A stretch of 64,000 nt of DNA from Serratia marcescens (GTDB lineage: Bacteria > Pseudomonadota > Gammaproteobacteria > Enterobacterales > Enterobacteriaceae), in assembly GCA_015548865.1 (NCBI GenBank), contig JADMXW010000002.1, forward strand, positions 209,107 to 273,106. Reading direction: 5' to 3'. The notes under the pieces are model-generated. The model did no database searches. It had not been told where the DNA came from and was given only the letters and a program-made list of their open reading frames with translations. Made by a program: the position numbers and the translations under genes. Of the stretch, positions 10,133 to 20,866 are shown one piece after another; the first letter of the stretch is position 1; every line of letters starts with the position of its first letter.

Positions 10133-11460
10133 TGCTGCCTATCGTTACCACAACAGCAAACGCTGGCGTCAGTGAAACCGCAGGGTCGGCGACTGGGCTG
10201 CTCGCCTCGGAGCAACTCCCCCAGGATTTTGTTCAACTGCTATCCCTGCATCTGCCAAACAAGGCCGCAACGACAGGGCTCACCGCAGACAACGCATCCG
10301 CGTTAAGCGGAAAAGACAGCAAACAAAAATTGTTAGATGCATTGACCGCGCAAGATATTGATTTAAGTCAGCAAGACCTTAACACACTGCTTACTACGCT
10401 GGGTGGTCAAGACAATCTTGATGACAAAACGCTCGCGGAAGTGGTGAATTCCCTGCGGAAGTCTCTTGCTCAAGGACTGGGGAATTCCACAGAAAAAAGC
10501 ACTGATGACACTCACGCGACGGATACTCAAGCAGTACAAGCATTAATGGCGATGTTGTCCCCGACCACGATGCCGGTACAACAGAATAATGAAATGTCAT
10601 CCCTATTACAGGGAACGCAGTCTCTTTCATTGACAGGTCTGAGTAATACTGTCGCACAAAATAAAAATGAGAGTGCAACAACATCCCTCTTAAATGCACT
10701 TGACCCTCGTGATGCACTGACAAGCAAAAGCAATACGCTGACAACAGCTGTCACCAATGCGAAAAACAGCCGCTCGGCGGCTAACGATCAGTCCCAGATA
10801 CAACCCCAAACTGACGACAGTGCCCAAACGCTGGACAAATCTGCTGGATTTGCGCATGCGGCGACTGAGATGTCCAGGCAGGATATCAGTAGCCAGCAGA
10901 CCCCATTGACGGGTCACACTGCGGCGGTAACGTTGGCTCCCAATGCACAGACGTCAATAACAAATAATATTGCTCAGCCAAGTGCCAGCGCGCAGTTAAA
11001 CGCCCAGTTGGGTACCACCCAATGGCAAGATTCTCTTGGTCAGCAAATTGTCATGTTGAGTCGAAACGGTCAACAAAGTGCGCAATTGCGTTTGCATCCA
11101 GAAGAGTTGGGAACATTGCATATTTCCCTGCGGCTGGATGATAATCAGGCCCAAATTCACTTGGCGTCCGCAAATAGTCAGGTACGCAGCGCGCTTGAGG
11201 CCGCACTGCCCCACCTGCGCAGTGCGATGGCGGAAAACGGCATCAGTTTGGGTCAAAGCAGTGTTGGGGGCGAAAACAGCGGCTGGGAACAAGCACAGCA
11301 ACAGATGGCAAGCAACACCAATGGTAACTTCGGTGATGACAGTGCCTCTTATCGCCAGCAATTTGCTGCCACAGCACACTATGACAACGACCCCATTGAG
11401 TTGGATGTGTCAAGCACGGTTCGTTCAAGACCAGTGAGCGGTGTCGATATTTTTGCATAA
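10129..11460 (+). CDS. fliK: Flagellar hook-length control protein FliK
   Basis: Secreted molecular ruler that measures the hook and switches FlhB export specificity. The 443-residue product has a long, low-complexity Thr/Ser/Gln/Asn-rich region (about 1-290) and the conserved C-terminal switch domain, with LRLHPEELGTLHISLRLDD near 323-341. Length is similar to Salmonella FliK (405). It is the last gene of fliFGHIJK. Confidence 0.93.
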   Translation: MMLPIVTTTANAGVSETAGSATGLLASEQLPQDFVQLLSLHLPNKAATTGLTADNASALSGKDSKQKLLDALTAQDIDLSQQDLNTLLTTLGGQDNLDDKTLAEVVNSLRKSLAQGLGNSTEKSTDDTHATDTQAVQALMAMLSPTTMPVQQNNEMSSLLQGTQSLSLTGLSNTVAQNKNESATTSLLNALDPRDALTSKSNTLTTAVTNAKNSRSAANDQSQIQPQTDDSAQTLDKSAGFAHAATEMSRQDISSQQTPLTGHTAAVTLAPNAQTSITNNIAQPSASAQLNAQLGTTQWQDSLGQQIVMLSRNGQQSAQLRLHPEELGTLHISLRLDDNQAQIHLASANSQVRSALEAALPHLRSAMAENGISLGQSSVGGENSGWEQAQQQMASNTNGNFGDDSASYRQQFAATAHYDNDPIELDVSSTVRSRPVSGVDIFA

Positions 11461-11609
11461 ACCTTTGGTAAACGAACAAGTTAGCGCGATTTTTCTGGTT
11501 TATTCTTTGTATTGAACTGACGAATAGGCTGGATAATCATTAACATCATATATTCATTTAGTGCTGCAATATGATGGCATTAGATATTGATTAATAACAG
11601 GAATTCTCT

Positions 11610-12095
11610 TTGGCTATGTCTGACATGCAAGCCGGTTCACGGCGTAAGCGCTCTATCTGGGTAATACTGCTTATTATCATTGCGCTGGCGGCTACGGGGG
11701 CTGCAGGCGTAGCATGGTGGATGTTGTACCACAAAACGCCTTCCGCCGAGCAGGAAGTTCCACCTCCTCCAGCACCGCCTGTTTTTATGCCGTTGGACAC
11801 ATTCACCGTTAATCTGGTCAACGCCGACAATAACCCTGATCGTGTGCTTTATGTTGGGTTTACCTTGCGTCTGGCTGACGAACAAACCAGAACACGACTG
11901 ACCAATTACCTTCCTGAAGTCCGTAGCCGGTTGTTATTGCTGCTGTCGCGTCAGGATGCTATCTCGTTGGCTAACGAGCAGGGTAAACAGAAGTTGATTG
12001 AACAAATCAAACAGGTGCTGAGCCCGCCACTTGTCCCTGGACAACCGAATCAGGTCATTACTGATGTGTTATTCACAGCCTTTATTTTGCGGTAA
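11610..12095 (+). CDS. fliL: Flagellar basal body-associated protein FliL
   Basis: Single-pass membrane protein that surrounds the stator and supports torque. One transmembrane helix (about 18-38), a Pro-rich linker (PPPPAPP near 52-58) and a periplasmic stomatin-like domain ending in [11 protein letters not shown] are visible. The start is uncertain: a TTG at 11610 sits 7 nt after AGGA (11599-11602), while the ATG at 11616 has a 13-nt gap, so I prefer TTG (161 residues). First gene of fliLMNOPQR, with a 149-bp gap upstream. Confidence 0.92.
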   Translation: MAMSDMQAGSRRKRSIWVILLIIIALAATGAAGVAWWMLYHKTPSAEQEVPPPPAPPVFMPLDTFTVNLVNADNNPDRVLYVGFTLRLADEQTRTRLTNYLPEVRSRLLLLLSRQDAISLANEQGKQKLIEQIKQVLSPPLVPGQPNQVITDVLFTAFILR

Positions 12096-12100
12096 TCCTT

Positions 12101-13114
12101 ATGGGCGATAGCATTCTCTCTCAAGCAGAAATTGACGCATTGCTCAACGGCGGTAGTAGTGATGATGCCAGCAATGCGAACGCCGCCGTGAAATCGGATG
12201 GTGATGTCAAACCTTATGATCCCAATACGCAGCGTCGTGTTATACGTGAACGCCTGCAAGCGTTGGAAATCATTAACGAACGTTTTGCGCGTCAATTTCG
12301 TATGGGGTTATTCAACCTTCTGCGACGCAGCCCGGACATCACGGTAGGTGGTATTAAAATACAGCCTTATCATGAGTTTGCTCGTAACTTACCGGTACCC
12401 TCAAACCTTAATCTGATTCACCTGAAGCCGTTACGCGGTACTGCACTGTTTGTATTTTCGCCTAGCCTGGTGTTTATCGCAGTGGATAACTTGTTCGGCG
12501 GTGATGGGCGTTTTCCCACTAAAGTGGAAGGTCGTGAATTTACGAACACTGAACAGCGTATCGTGAAACGTATGCTACGTCTGGCACTGGATGCCTACGG
12601 CGAGGCCTGGAACGCTATCTATAAACTCGATATCGAATATGTCCGTTCTGAAATGCAGGTTAAATTCACCAACATCACCACGTCGCCAAACGATATCGTG
12701 GTGACAACGCCATTCCAGGTTGAAATCGGAACACTGTTAGGTGAATTCAGTATTTGTATTCCTTTCTCAATGATTGAACCGTTGAGAGAAGTGCTGACGA
12801 ATCCCCCGTTAGAAAACTCGCGTCAGGAAGATCAGAACTGGCGCGAAACGTTAGCCAAGCAGGTACAACACTCTGAGTTGGAACTGGTGGCAAATTTTGT
12901 CGATATTCCGCTACGTCTATCCAAAGTATTAAAACTACAGCCGGGTGATGTGCTGCCTATCGATAAGCCCGAACGCGTCATTGCGCATGTTGATGGCGTA
13001 CCGGTGTTAACAAGCCAATATGGCACACTGAATGGCCAATATGCCTTACGCGTTGAACATTTGATTAACCCTATTTTGAATTCTCTAAATAACGAGGAAC
13101 AGCCCAATGAGTGA
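12101..13114 (+). CDS. fliM: Flagellar motor switch protein FliM
   Basis: C-ring protein that binds phospho-CheY and passes the turning signal to FliG. The 337-residue product starts with the CheY-binding peptide MGDSILSQAEIDALLNG, followed by the CheC-like middle domain (about 50-230) and the SpoA-type C-terminal domain (about 245-330). It overlaps fliN by 8 nt. Confidence 0.96.
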   Translation: MGDSILSQAEIDALLNGGSSDDASNANAAVKSDGDVKPYDPNTQRRVIRERLQALEIINERFARQFRMGLFNLLRRSPDITVGGIKIQPYHEFARNLPVPSNLNLIHLKPLRGTALFVFSPSLVFIAVDNLFGGDGRFPTKVEGREFTNTEQRIVKRMLRLALDAYGEAWNAIYKLDIEYVRSEMQVKFTNITTSPNDIVVTTPFQVEIGTLLGEFSICIPFSMIEPLREVLTNPPLENSRQEDQNWRETLAKQVQHSELELVANFVDIPLRLSKVLKLQPGDVLPIDKPERVIAHVDGVPVLTSQYGTLNGQYALRVEHLINPILNSLNNEEQPNE

Positions 13115-13523
13115 CACCAAGAAACCGTCCGACGACAAGGATTCCGTGGACGATCTGTGGGCTGATGCGTTTAATGAGCAACAAGCCGCAGAAAAGCCAA
13201 GCAGCAGTGCAACAGAAAATATCTTTAAGAGTCTGGACCCTTCTGATGCGCTTGGCAGCTTACAGGATATTGACCTTATCCTCGACATTCCTGTTAAATT
13301 GACCGTCGAGCTTGGTCGAACCAAGATGACGATTAAAGAGCTGCTGCGTTTAACACAAGGGTCTGTTGTTGCACTGGATGGCCTGGCCGGTGAGCCTTTA
13401 GATATTTTAATCAACGGCTACCTGATAGCCCAGGGCGAGGTAGTTGTGGTGTCGGATAAATACGGGGTACGTATTACCGATATCATTACACCGTCCGAGC
13501 GTATGCGCCGATTGAGTCGCTAA
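13107..13523 (+). CDS. fliN: Flagellar motor switch protein FliN
   Basis: C-ring base protein. The 138-residue product has an acidic, variable N-terminus and the SpoA domain (about 55-138) with the conserved LGRTKMTIKELLRLTQGSVV stretch and the PSERMRRLSR end. It overlaps fliM and fliO (TAATG), suggesting coupled translation in fliLMNOPQR. Confidence 0.96.
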   Translation: MSDTKKPSDDKDSVDDLWADAFNEQQAAEKPSSSATENIFKSLDPSDALGSLQDIDLILDIPVKLTVELGRTKMTIKELLRLTQGSVVALDGLAGEPLDILINGYLIAQGEVVVVSDKYGVRITDIITPSERMRRLSR

Positions 13524-13945
13524 TGGCTGATACCCAACCAGCTACACCTGCGATACCGGTCACTCACACCTCGACGCAGGTTGCAACGGCTCCCTTTCCC
13601 ACCAGCTCGCTGCTTACTCAGGTAGGCTCCGTACTGGTGGGTGTTTTGATGCTGATACTTGCGATTGCCTGGGTTGTACGTAAGCTCGGATTAACTCCTC
13701 CGATCAAACAGAACAAACTCGTTAAGGTTGTCTCAAGCTGCCAGGTTGGGCAGAGAGAACGTGTTGTGGTTGTAGAAATTGAGGATACTTGGCTGGTGTT
13801 AGGGGTCACGGCGCAACAAATCACGCCACTGCATTCTTTACCAGCAAAAGAAATGGACGACTCTCCGGTTGGAGAGATGTCCATACCGGTCGATTTCCGG
13901 CAATTATTAAATAAAGTCATCAAACGTCCGGAAAAATCGGAATGA
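13523..13945 (+). CDS. fliO: Flagellar export gate assembly protein FliO
   Basis: Small membrane protein that helps assemble the FliP core of the export gate. The 140-residue product has one transmembrane helix at about 33-52 ([18 protein letters not shown]) and a cytoplasmic beta-rich part ([20 protein letters not shown]). Sequence conservation is low in this family; position between fliN and fliP is the strongest support. The stop overlaps the fliP start (ATGA). Confidence 0.92.
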   Translation: MADTQPATPAIPVTHTSTQVATAPFPTSSLLTQVGSVLVGVLMLILAIAWVVRKLGLTPPIKQNKLVKVVSSCQVGQRERVVVVEIEDTWLVLGVTAQQITPLHSLPAKEMDDSPVGEMSIPVDFRQLLNKVIKRPEKSE

Positions 13946-14715
13946 AAGCGCACCTCCCTGTTTCACGCTTATCACGAGTAAAGCGCGGGCTACCAGCACT
14001 GACTGTGATTCTGGTGTTATTTGCCCCTTCCGTCTGGGCACAATTACCGGGTATCATCAGCCAGCCATTGGCAAACGGCGGACAAAGCTGGACACTGCCT
14101 GTCCAAACGCTTGTTTTCCTAACATCCCTTACCTTCATTCCAGCCACGATGCTGATGATGACCTGCTTTACGCGCATTATCATCGTGCTGGGTTTATTGC
14201 GTAACGCGCTGGGCACCCCTACTGCTCCCCCTAACCAGGTACTGCTTGGCTTAACACTGTTTCTGACTTTCTTCATTATGTCTCCTGTGCTAAACCGTGT
14301 TTATGATGAGGCCTATGTGCCATTCAGCCAGGATCAGATCAGCATGCAAACGGCTATTGAACGTGGCGCACAACCCTTGCGCGAATTCATGCTGCGACAG
14401 ACACGACAAGCCGATCTGGCATTATTTACGCGTCTGGCCCAGATGGGTGAAATCCAGGGGCCAGAAGCCGTACCGATGCGTGTGCTGGTTCCTGCTTTTG
14501 TCACCAGTGAATTAAAAACGGCTTTCCAAATCGGTTTTACTATTTTCATCCCGTTCTTAATTATCGATCTGGTGGTGGCAAGTGTGCTAATGGCGCTCGG
14601 GATGATGATGGTGCCACCCGCAACCATATCGTTACCGTTCAAACTCATGCTGTTTGTGCTGGTTGACGGGTGGCAGCTGTTACTCGGCTCGCTTGCGCAA
14701 AGTTTTTACAGTTAA
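13942..14715 (+). CDS. fliP: Flagellar export gate protein FliP
   Basis: Core subunit of the FliP5-FliQ4-FliR1 export channel. The 257-residue product has a cleavable-looking signal sequence (residues 1-33, ending SVWAQ) and four hydrophobic segments. The conserved [17 protein letters not shown] motif lies near residues 74-90 and the [19 protein letters not shown] motif near 204-222. Length is close to E. coli FliP (245). Confidence 0.96.
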   Translation: MKAHLPVSRLSRVKRGLPALTVILVLFAPSVWAQLPGIISQPLANGGQSWTLPVQTLVFLTSLTFIPATMLMMTCFTRIIIVLGLLRNALGTPTAPPNQVLLGLTLFLTFFIMSPVLNRVYDEAYVPFSQDQISMQTAIERGAQPLREFMLRQTRQADLALFTRLAQMGEIQGPEAVPMRVLVPAFVTSELKTAFQIGFTIFIPFLIIDLVVASVLMALGMMMVPPATISLPFKLMLFVLVDGWQLLLGSLAQSFYS

Positions 14716-14732
14716 TCCCACTGAGGTCGCCC

Positions 14733-15002
14733 ATGACGCCAGAATCCGTGATGGCTTTAGGCTATGAAGCAATGAAAGTTGCATTGGCACTCGCTGCCCC
14801 GCCTTTGCTTTCAGCGCTATTTAGCGGGTTGATTATCAGTTTGCTACAGGCCGCAACCCAAATAAACGAAATGACCCTGTCTTTCATCCCTAAAATTTTG
14901 ACCGTGTTTTTTACTCTGGTGATCGCGGGGCCCTGGATGCTAAGCCTGATGCTCGATTATATGCGCACGTTGTTCGGCCAGTTACCGACGATCATTGGCT
15001 AG
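14733..15002 (+). CDS. fliQ: Flagellar export gate protein FliQ
   Basis: Two-helix membrane subunit of the export channel. From the ATG at 14733 ([20 protein letters not shown]) the product is 89 residues, exactly the E. coli length, with hydrophobic helices at about 15-40 and 50-75 and the [13 protein letters not shown] loop between them. Upstream in-frame codons overlap fliP and do not resemble the family. GAGG at 14723-14726 supports the start. Confidence 0.95.
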   Translation: MTPESVMALGYEAMKVALALAAPPLLSALFSGLIISLLQAATQINEMTLSFIPKILTVFFTLVIAGPWMLSLMLDYMRTLFGQLPTIIG

Positions 15003-15004
15003 CT

Positions 15005-15793
15005 ATGCTGACGCTTGATAGCACGCAATGGGACATTTGGGTCAATCAGTTCCTACTGCCTCTGATTCGCATTCTTGCTTTAATCACCACCTGCCCTGTT
15101 TTCAATGAACGCGCTGTTCCAGCCCGGGTTAAGATCTGTCTGGGACTCGTGATCACGATGCTTGTTGCGCCATATTTGCCCATCAACACAACGCCTTTAT
15201 TTTCTGCGGCCGGCGTTTGGATTATTCTCCAACAGTTGCTTATTGGTGCAGCCCTCGGATTTACGATGCAGTTAGCCTTTGCTGCAGTCAGATTGTCGGG
15301 AGAACTTATCGGCATGCAGATGGGATTGGCGTTTGCTACCTTTTTTGATCCCACCGGTGGGCCTAACATGCAGGTGCTTGCACGTTTTCTGAATATCATG
15401 GCCATGTTGTTGTTTATGGCCTTCAATGGCCATTTATGGATGATATCCCTGATCGCCGACAGCTTTCATACACTGCCCATTAGCCCCGCACCGCTGAGCA
15501 GTGATGGATTTTTGGGGCTGGCGCGCGCAGGAAGCCTGATATTCATCAACGGTGTGATGCTAGCGCTGCCGTTGATTACACTGTTGCTGGCACTCAATAT
15601 CGCGTTGGGATTACTGAACCGCGTTGCGCCGCAGCTCACCGTTTTTGTGATTGGCTTTCCGCTTACGTTGACTGTCGGCATCATGACAGTGGGTATGTTG
15701 CTCTTTCTGCTTGCCCCTTTTGCCGAACATCTTTTTGGTGAAGTGTTCGATATTCTCGCTGATGTGTTGACACGATTGACTGTCACGCGTTGA
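15005..15793 (+). CDS. fliR: Flagellar export gate protein FliR
   Basis: Membrane subunit of the export gate. The 262-residue product has several hydrophobic segments and the conserved motif [18 protein letters not shown] near 99-116. It follows fliQ by 2 nt and is the last gene of fliLMNOPQR. No clear plus-strand terminator follows; the hairpin at 15884-15910 has its T-run on the other strand. Confidence 0.95.
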   Translation: MLTLDSTQWDIWVNQFLLPLIRILALITTCPVFNERAVPARVKICLGLVITMLVAPYLPINTTPLFSAAGVWIILQQLLIGAALGFTMQLAFAAVRLSGELIGMQMGLAFATFFDPTGGPNMQVLARFLNIMAMLLFMAFNGHLWMISLIADSFHTLPISPAPLSSDGFLGLARAGSLIFINGVMLALPLITLLLALNIALGLLNRVAPQLTVFVIGFPLTLTVGIMTVGMLLFLLAPFAEHLFGEVFDILADVLTRLTVTR

Positions 15794-15872
15794 GATTATC
15801 TGGCGGTTCTACTCAAAGGTAGAGAGTATTCTTGTTTGATGAATTTGGGGCGAGGAAAACAAAAGAAAATTA

Positions 15873-15910
15873 AAACAAAAAACGGCACGTCATTATTGAA
15901 ATGACATGCC
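15873..15910 (-). terminator. Terminator of flgKL
   Basis: On the minus strand an 11-bp stem (15900-15910 with 15884-15894, one G-U wobble) is followed by G and a T-rich tail (GTTTTTTGTTTT). It lies about 55 nt after the flgL stop and faces the end of fliR. Confidence 0.75.
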
Positions 15911-15963
15911 CAAAGAATACGCCCGGTTTAAGCGTATTCAAATCCGTTTATTGTCACCGCTTG

Positions 15964-16926
15964 TTACTTGTTGATTTGGAACAGTGACATACCTTGCATA
16001 TTTTGATACGTGGTATAAGCAGCTTGTAACGAAGCCTGCTGCATAACATAAGTCGAAATGGCAGACACCCAGTCCGTATCCACTAATGCGCTTTTTGCTT
16101 GCGAGTTGGCCATCGTACGATCGGCCCCAATGGCATCCAACTGATCAAGTTCTTCTAACTGAATCCCGAGCGTAGACTGAACCGATGAGACGTTGTTCAG
16201 TGAGTTACGCAACCCTCTGTTTGCCGTATCCAGTGCACTCTGCAATGCTTCCTGTGCCGTAGCATCACCATCAACAATCGGTGTTTTCAGTGCATTGATG
16301 GCGATATCCAATGTAGCGAACAAGTCTTTTTGAATAGAACCATCAGACTCTTTCGCTGCATCCCCTGTAGCACTGTTGAATACCTGCGGTCCAATATTAC
16401 TGACGGTCATAGTACGGCTGGAATCAACTTGCTGCGAGATTGCCGTATAACCACCTTGGTAGGTTACTACTTTGGTAGTTGGATCTTGCACATAAGGTGC
16501 TGTCGTCGTCTGATAGCCAGAAAAAATATAGTTGCCATTGCCATCTGTGGTATTAGCAATATTCAGTAACTGGGCCTTAAGACCTTCAAGAACTTCTGCT
16601 TGAGTGTTACGGTCATCGTTACTTCTAACACCACCGGCACTGATTACGGCTGTCGATGCCGAAGTCACTGCCGTGACAACGCTTTCCAGTACAGTCAATT
16701 CCAGTGACATATTTTGACGTGAAAAAGTCCTGGCCAAGGTATATTGCGAAGTTTCTGCCTGAGCCTGACCAATCATGACGGATTGAGACGCAGCGATCGG
16801 ATCATCTGACGGTGTCGACACTCTCGTACCGCTGGCAAGTTGTTCACCCGCTTTTTGCCAAATGGACTGACCATTCAGAATACCATTCATATTCTGCTGA
16901 TATATCATGCTGGTGCTTAAACGCAT
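15964..16926 (-). CDS. flgL: Flagellar hook-filament junction protein FlgL (HAP3)
   Basis: Second junction protein between hook and filament. The 320-residue product has flagellin-like terminal helices: MRLSTSMIYQQNMNGILN at the start and AAYTTYQNMQGMSLFQINK at the end, with a Ser/Thr-rich centre. It lies 30 nt downstream of flgK and should share its sigma-28 promoter. Length matches E. coli FlgL (317). Confidence 0.95.
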   Translation of the reverse strand: MRLSTSMIYQQNMNGILNGQSIWQKAGEQLASGTRVSTPSDDPIAASQSVMIGQAQAETSQYTLARTFSRQNMSLELTVLESVVTAVTSASTAVISAGGVRSNDDRNTQAEVLEGLKAQLLNIANTTDGNGNYIFSGYQTTTAPYVQDPTTKVVTYQGGYTAISQQVDSSRTMTVSNIGPQVFNSATGDAAKESDGSIQKDLFATLDIAINALKTPIVDGDATAQEALQSALDTANRGLRNSLNNVSSVQSTLGIQLEELDQLDAIGADRTMANSQAKSALVDTDWVSAISTYVMQQASLQAAYTTYQNMQGMSLFQINK

Positions 16927-16956
16927 GGTATAAAATCCTCTTTATTCGATCGCCAA

Positions 16957-18645
16957 TTAGCCGCGCATGGATAACAGCGCATCAAAAAGTGCCTGTGCAG
17001 TTTGAATTACCTGGGCATTTGCCATGTAATACTGCTGGTAGCGCATCAGGTCGCCATATTCTTCATCCAGATTGACACCAGACACTGACTGTTGCTCCGT
17101 GGTAAGCTGCTTCACCACGTTCTGTTGTGCTGTATTATTAATTTTCAACGTGTTGGTCTGGTTACCGATATCGCCTACGATACTGGCGTAGGCACCAGTG
17201 AATGTTGCGGTATTACCCACAATTTTTTCATTCTGCAACGCCAACAGAGCCTTGGCATTGGTATTATCACTAGGGCCACCTGACTCACCGGGCACTTCGT
17301 TGCCATTTTCATCCAGCTTGGTTGACGCAGCGGCCACTTTATTCGGGTCGCTGATAGCCACTTTCATATCAATAATGACATCACTTACCGGTTTCAGAAG
17401 ATAAGTATCCCCTGCTGCGGTAGGGGTAGAACCATCCGTAATCGTGACGTCAAGTCCATCAAATGAAAGCTTGCCATTAGCATCCGGAGTGAGTCCCGTT
17501 ATCGTGGTATTGGTGGCTGTACGCGTGATATCCCATGAGGTGCCGTTGAAGCGCATCGAGTAGTCTGTTGCCTGCACCGATTTTGTATCCGTGTAGGCCG
17601 CTTTTAATACCGCATCACCCGTATTTTTACTATTTTCGTAAACAACCGGGCCTCCAAAGTCAAAGAAATCGACACCAGCAGCACCATTATAATCATACCC
17701 TTCTTTATGTTGAGTATTAAAGGCATCTGCAAATGCCAGCGCCAATTGATTGACCTGATTACGTGTAGTGTCGAGGGTATCGCTTCTAAATGAGATTAAC
17801 CCACCCAGTTTCCCCCCCGATAAGGTGCTGTCACGAAGTTCGCTGACGCCAACGGTTGGATCGTTATATCCCACGGCCACACGCTGTGGATCGCTGCTCG
17901 AGGGAATTGTCACCAAATCAAAGCTGCGCGTTCCCTGAACCAGATTCATACCATTCTTGAGCGACACATTATAAATAGAGCCATCTTGAACGGCGACGTC
18001 CACACCGACCAATTTATTGAGCTCATCCACCAACAGATCGCGTTGATCGAGCAGATCGTTGGGTTGAGCCCCCTGATTCGCGCCTTGTAAACGTGTAATC
18101 TCTTTATTTAAATTAGCAATCTGGCTTGAGTAGGTATTTACCTGACTAACCACACTTTTTATTTCACTGTTAATGCTCGAATCCATGTCACGCAGGTATT
18201 TATCAGTGACTTGAAATTGGTTCACCAGCCCTTGCGCTTTACCAATCATGGTTTGACGCGCAGAAGAGTCACCTGCGTTATTTGCCACGTTTTGCAGGTT
18301 GGTGAAAAACTCCTGCAAAGATGAAGAGAGATTAGTTGTACTGCTTGCCAGCAAATTATCAATTTTCGATATCTGTTCGTAGCTTGTGGTTACCGAACTG
18401 CTGGTGGTTTGGGCCGAACGCAATTGGTTAGAAATAAATTCATTATAATCGCGATTAATAGCCACAAGGTTCACGCCGTTGCCAATGTAAACGCTGCCAT
18501 TTTTTGTACCAGCCGCTTGTTCAAGCAGCGTAGTCTGTCGGCTGTATCCAGTCACCGCCTGATTACTGATATTGTTGCTGACTGCGCTTAATGCTGCTTG
18601 CGCTGCCTTCAACCCACTCATCGCGGTATTTACCAAATTGGCCAT
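16957..18645 (-). CDS. flgK: Flagellar hook-associated protein FlgK (HAP1)
   Basis: First hook-filament junction protein. The 562-residue product starts with the rod/hook-family motif NTAMSGLKAAQAALSAVSNN and ends YMANAQVIQTAQALFDALLSMRG, both typical FlgK termini that pair into the coiled-coil D0 domain. Size is close to E. coli FlgK (547). It is the first gene of flgKL, behind a sigma-28-like promoter at 18731-18757. Confidence 0.95.
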   Translation of the reverse strand: MANLVNTAMSGLKAAQAALSAVSNNISNQAVTGYSRQTTLLEQAAGTKNGSVYIGNGVNLVAINRDYNEFISNQLRSAQTTSSSVTTSYEQISKIDNLLASSTTNLSSSLQEFFTNLQNVANNAGDSSARQTMIGKAQGLVNQFQVTDKYLRDMDSSINSEIKSVVSQVNTYSSQIANLNKEITRLQGANQGAQPNDLLDQRDLLVDELNKLVGVDVAVQDGSIYNVSLKNGMNLVQGTRSFDLVTIPSSSDPQRVAVGYNDPTVGVSELRDSTLSGGKLGGLISFRSDTLDTTRNQVNQLALAFADAFNTQHKEGYDYNGAAGVDFFDFGGPVVYENSKNTGDAVLKAAYTDTKSVQATDYSMRFNGTSWDITRTATNTTITGLTPDANGKLSFDGLDVTITDGSTPTAAGDTYLLKPVSDVIIDMKVAISDPNKVAAASTKLDENGNEVPGESGGPSDNTNAKALLALQNEKIVGNTATFTGAYASIVGDIGNQTNTLKINNTAQQNVVKQLTTEQQSVSGVNLDEEYGDLMRYQQYYMANAQVIQTAQALFDALLSMRG

Positions 18646-18730
18646 GTAAACATCCTTTCCACAGGCGTGAATGCCATATGAATAAATAAAATATCGAAAG
18701 TGAGCTATTCACTCTCATCACTAGTATTCG

Positions 18731-18757
18731 TTATCGGCAAGACAGAAAAAATCTTCA
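18731..18757 (-). promoter_or_regulatory. Sigma-28-like promoter of flgKL
   Basis: Minus strand TGAAGATT (18750-18757), 11-nt spacer, GCCGATAA (18731-18738). The -10 box is perfect and the -35 deviates from TAAAGTTT. It overlaps the intergenic end of flgJ, 86 nt before the flgK start. Confidence 0.7.
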
Positions 18758-18765
18758 ACGAAAAA

Positions 18766-19737
18766 TCAAAACAGTTGGCTTAAATCATGCGTATACGCTT
18801 TAACGGCCTTTTCGCTAGAGTTTTTCATTTGTTGAATCATGCTAATAAGCTTTTGCGCATACTGCGGGTCAGTCGCATACCCCGCGCGCTGCAAAGCGTG
18901 GGCAGCCTGCTCAGCCGTTCCCGCCGCTGCAACATTGCTATAACGCGGATTGTTGGTCAGTAATTTGACGTAATCGCCCAACGCGTCCATATAGGAATCA
19001 TAAACACGGAAGCTCGCCTTGACCTTTTTCGCCACGCCATCTTCATATTCGGTGGTGGTAATTTCGGTAACTGGGCCATCCCAATTGCTACCCGCTTTGA
19101 TACCAAACAGGTTATGACTAGGGCGGCCATCTGCCGTTGGAATTTCGCGTTGCCCCCAACCAGATTCCAGCGCTGCCTGGGCCATAATCAAGTGATGGGG
19201 TATCCCGCTCTGCTGGCTGGCAATCTGTGCAGGCACAGCGAGTTGCGAAACAAAATTGCTACTGGAGAGCGGCAACGCCGACCCGCTGGAGGGTAATTTA
19301 GGTAAGGCTTTACGCACCATTTGCTCGACTTCGGCTGTCGGCATCGTTCTGAGCAGTGTACCGTCAAAACGTAATGGGACTGTTGGGGCGCTTTCCTCGA
19401 CCGAAGCGGAAGAAGGTATCCCTGCGTTCTGCGTAGCCGTCAGCTGCTTAACCATCACATCAGCCAACCCCAACCCTTTACCAGACGCAATTTGCTGCCC
19501 TACCTGCTGGTCGTACATCGACGTATAAAGCCGCGTTTGATCGTTATTCAGCAGCCCATCTTCCATAGATGCTGAACGCATACTTTTCATCATCAGTTGA
19601 ACAAAAATGCCTTCCATCTGACGCGCTACTGCCCGAATCCCCTCTTTGCTCTGCGGATCGGTTGAAACCTCACGTTTAAGCGAATTGAGCGACTGCGCGT
19701 CATACGCGGCATTATTGAGCGACTGAATATCGGCCAT
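18766..19737 (-). CDS. flgJ: Flagellar rod cap / peptidoglycan hydrolase FlgJ
   Basis: Bifunctional protein: the N-terminal half (about 1-110) caps rod assembly and the C-terminal half (about 160-323) is a glucosaminidase-type muramidase that opens the peptidoglycan. The catalytic glutamate is probably E191 in the AQAALESGWGQ motif, followed by the NLFGIK motif. The 323 residues match the two-domain E. coli form. Its start overlaps the flgI stop by one base. Confidence 0.95.
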   Translation of the reverse strand: MADIQSLNNAAYDAQSLNSLKREVSTDPQSKEGIRAVARQMEGIFVQLMMKSMRSASMEDGLLNNDQTRLYTSMYDQQVGQQIASGKGLGLADVMVKQLTATQNAGIPSSASVEESAPTVPLRFDGTLLRTMPTAEVEQMVRKALPKLPSSGSALPLSSSNFVSQLAVPAQIASQQSGIPHHLIMAQAALESGWGQREIPTADGRPSHNLFGIKAGSNWDGPVTEITTTEYEDGVAKKVKASFRVYDSYMDALGDYVKLLTNNPRYSNVAAAGTAEQAAHALQRAGYATDPQYAQKLISMIQQMKNSSEKAVKAYTHDLSQLF

Positions 19738-20861
19738 TAGATGATTTCCAGTTTAGCGCGCAGACAGCCTGCACTCTGCATCGCTTGTAAAATCGACATC
19801 AGTTCCATCGGCGTCGCACCTAATGAATTCAGCGCACGCACCACATTATTCAGATTGGCGCTGGCGTTAACCCGCTGTAATGCACCGCCGCCCTGCTGGA
19901 GTGAAATTTCGGTTTGGGGGGTTACTACGGTTTGCCCACCCGCCAACGGCGTATCAGGTTGGCTGACAACATTTTGCTGATTAATCGTGACAGAGAGATT
20001 ACCCTGCGCAATTGCACAACTTTGCAATGTCACTTCCCGGTTCATCACCACCGAGCCCGTGCGGGAGTTAACGATAACTTTGGCATCCTGAATGCCAACA
20101 TTCACATCAATATTCTGGACATCTGCCAAAAAACGCACCTGTGAACTGTTACCACGCGGAGCGATGACCTGAATAGTACGGGAGTCTACCGGCGTGGCAC
20201 TGCCTCCCAGACCTGAGCGGTTAATAGCATCACTCACACGCTGCGCCATGGAAAAATCATCCTGCTTCAATTGCAGCATGATCAGGTTGGAAGCACCAAA
20301 GGTGGAAGGCAGTTCCCGCTCGATCACGGCACCATTATTAATACGACCGCCCGCCAATTGGTTAACCTGCACGCTGCTGCCACCTGCAGCGGCACCTGCG
20401 CCACCGACCAGTACGTTACCTTGCGCTAAGGCATAGACCTGGTTGTCCACCCCTTTCAACGGCGTCATCAATAGCGTGCCACCGCGTAAACTTTTGGCAT
20501 TACCCATTGAAGAGACAACCACATCAATGGATTGCCCCGCACGACCAAAGGCGGGGAGTTTAGCCGTCACCATGACTGCCGCCACATTTTTCAACTGCAT
20601 GTTGGTGCCAGCTGGCACAGTGATACCCAACTGTGACAACATGTTAGTCAGGGTTTGCGTAGTAAATGGCGTTTGCGTCGTCTGGTCACCAGACCCATCA
20701 AGCCCCACTACCAGGCCATAACCAATCAGGGAGTTTTCCCGCACGCCTTGTATGTCAACAAGGTCACGGATCCTGTCGGCCTGCGAACTCACAGGCAGGA
20801 AAGCCACCAAGGCTAACATCAGGCTAAAAAACGACGCGATCCGCATTCGGTACCTCTTCAC
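19737..20861 (-). CDS. flgI: Flagellar P-ring protein FlgI
   Basis: Periplasmic P-ring subunit, the bushing in the peptidoglycan layer. The 374-residue product has an N-terminal signal peptide (about 1-28, cleaved near SSQA-DRIRD) and then the conserved [21 protein letters not shown] block. It ends with the [14 protein letters not shown] motif. Member of the flgBCDEFGHIJ operon, 5 nt after flgH. Confidence 0.96.
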   Translation of the reverse strand: MKRYRMRIASFFSLMLALVAFLPVSSQADRIRDLVDIQGVRENSLIGYGLVVGLDGSGDQTTQTPFTTQTLTNMLSQLGITVPAGTNMQLKNVAAVMVTAKLPAFGRAGQSIDVVVSSMGNAKSLRGGTLLMTPLKGVDNQVYALAQGNVLVGGAGAAAGGSSVQVNQLAGGRINNGAVIERELPSTFGASNLIMLQLKQDDFSMAQRVSDAINRSGLGGSATPVDSRTIQVIAPRGNSSQVRFLADVQNIDVNVGIQDAKVIVNSRTGSVVMNREVTLQSCAIAQGNLSVTINQQNVVSQPDTPLAGGQTVVTPQTEISLQQGGGALQRVNASANLNNVVRALNSLGATPMELMSILQAMQSAGCLRAKLEII

Positions 20862-20866
20862 TTAGC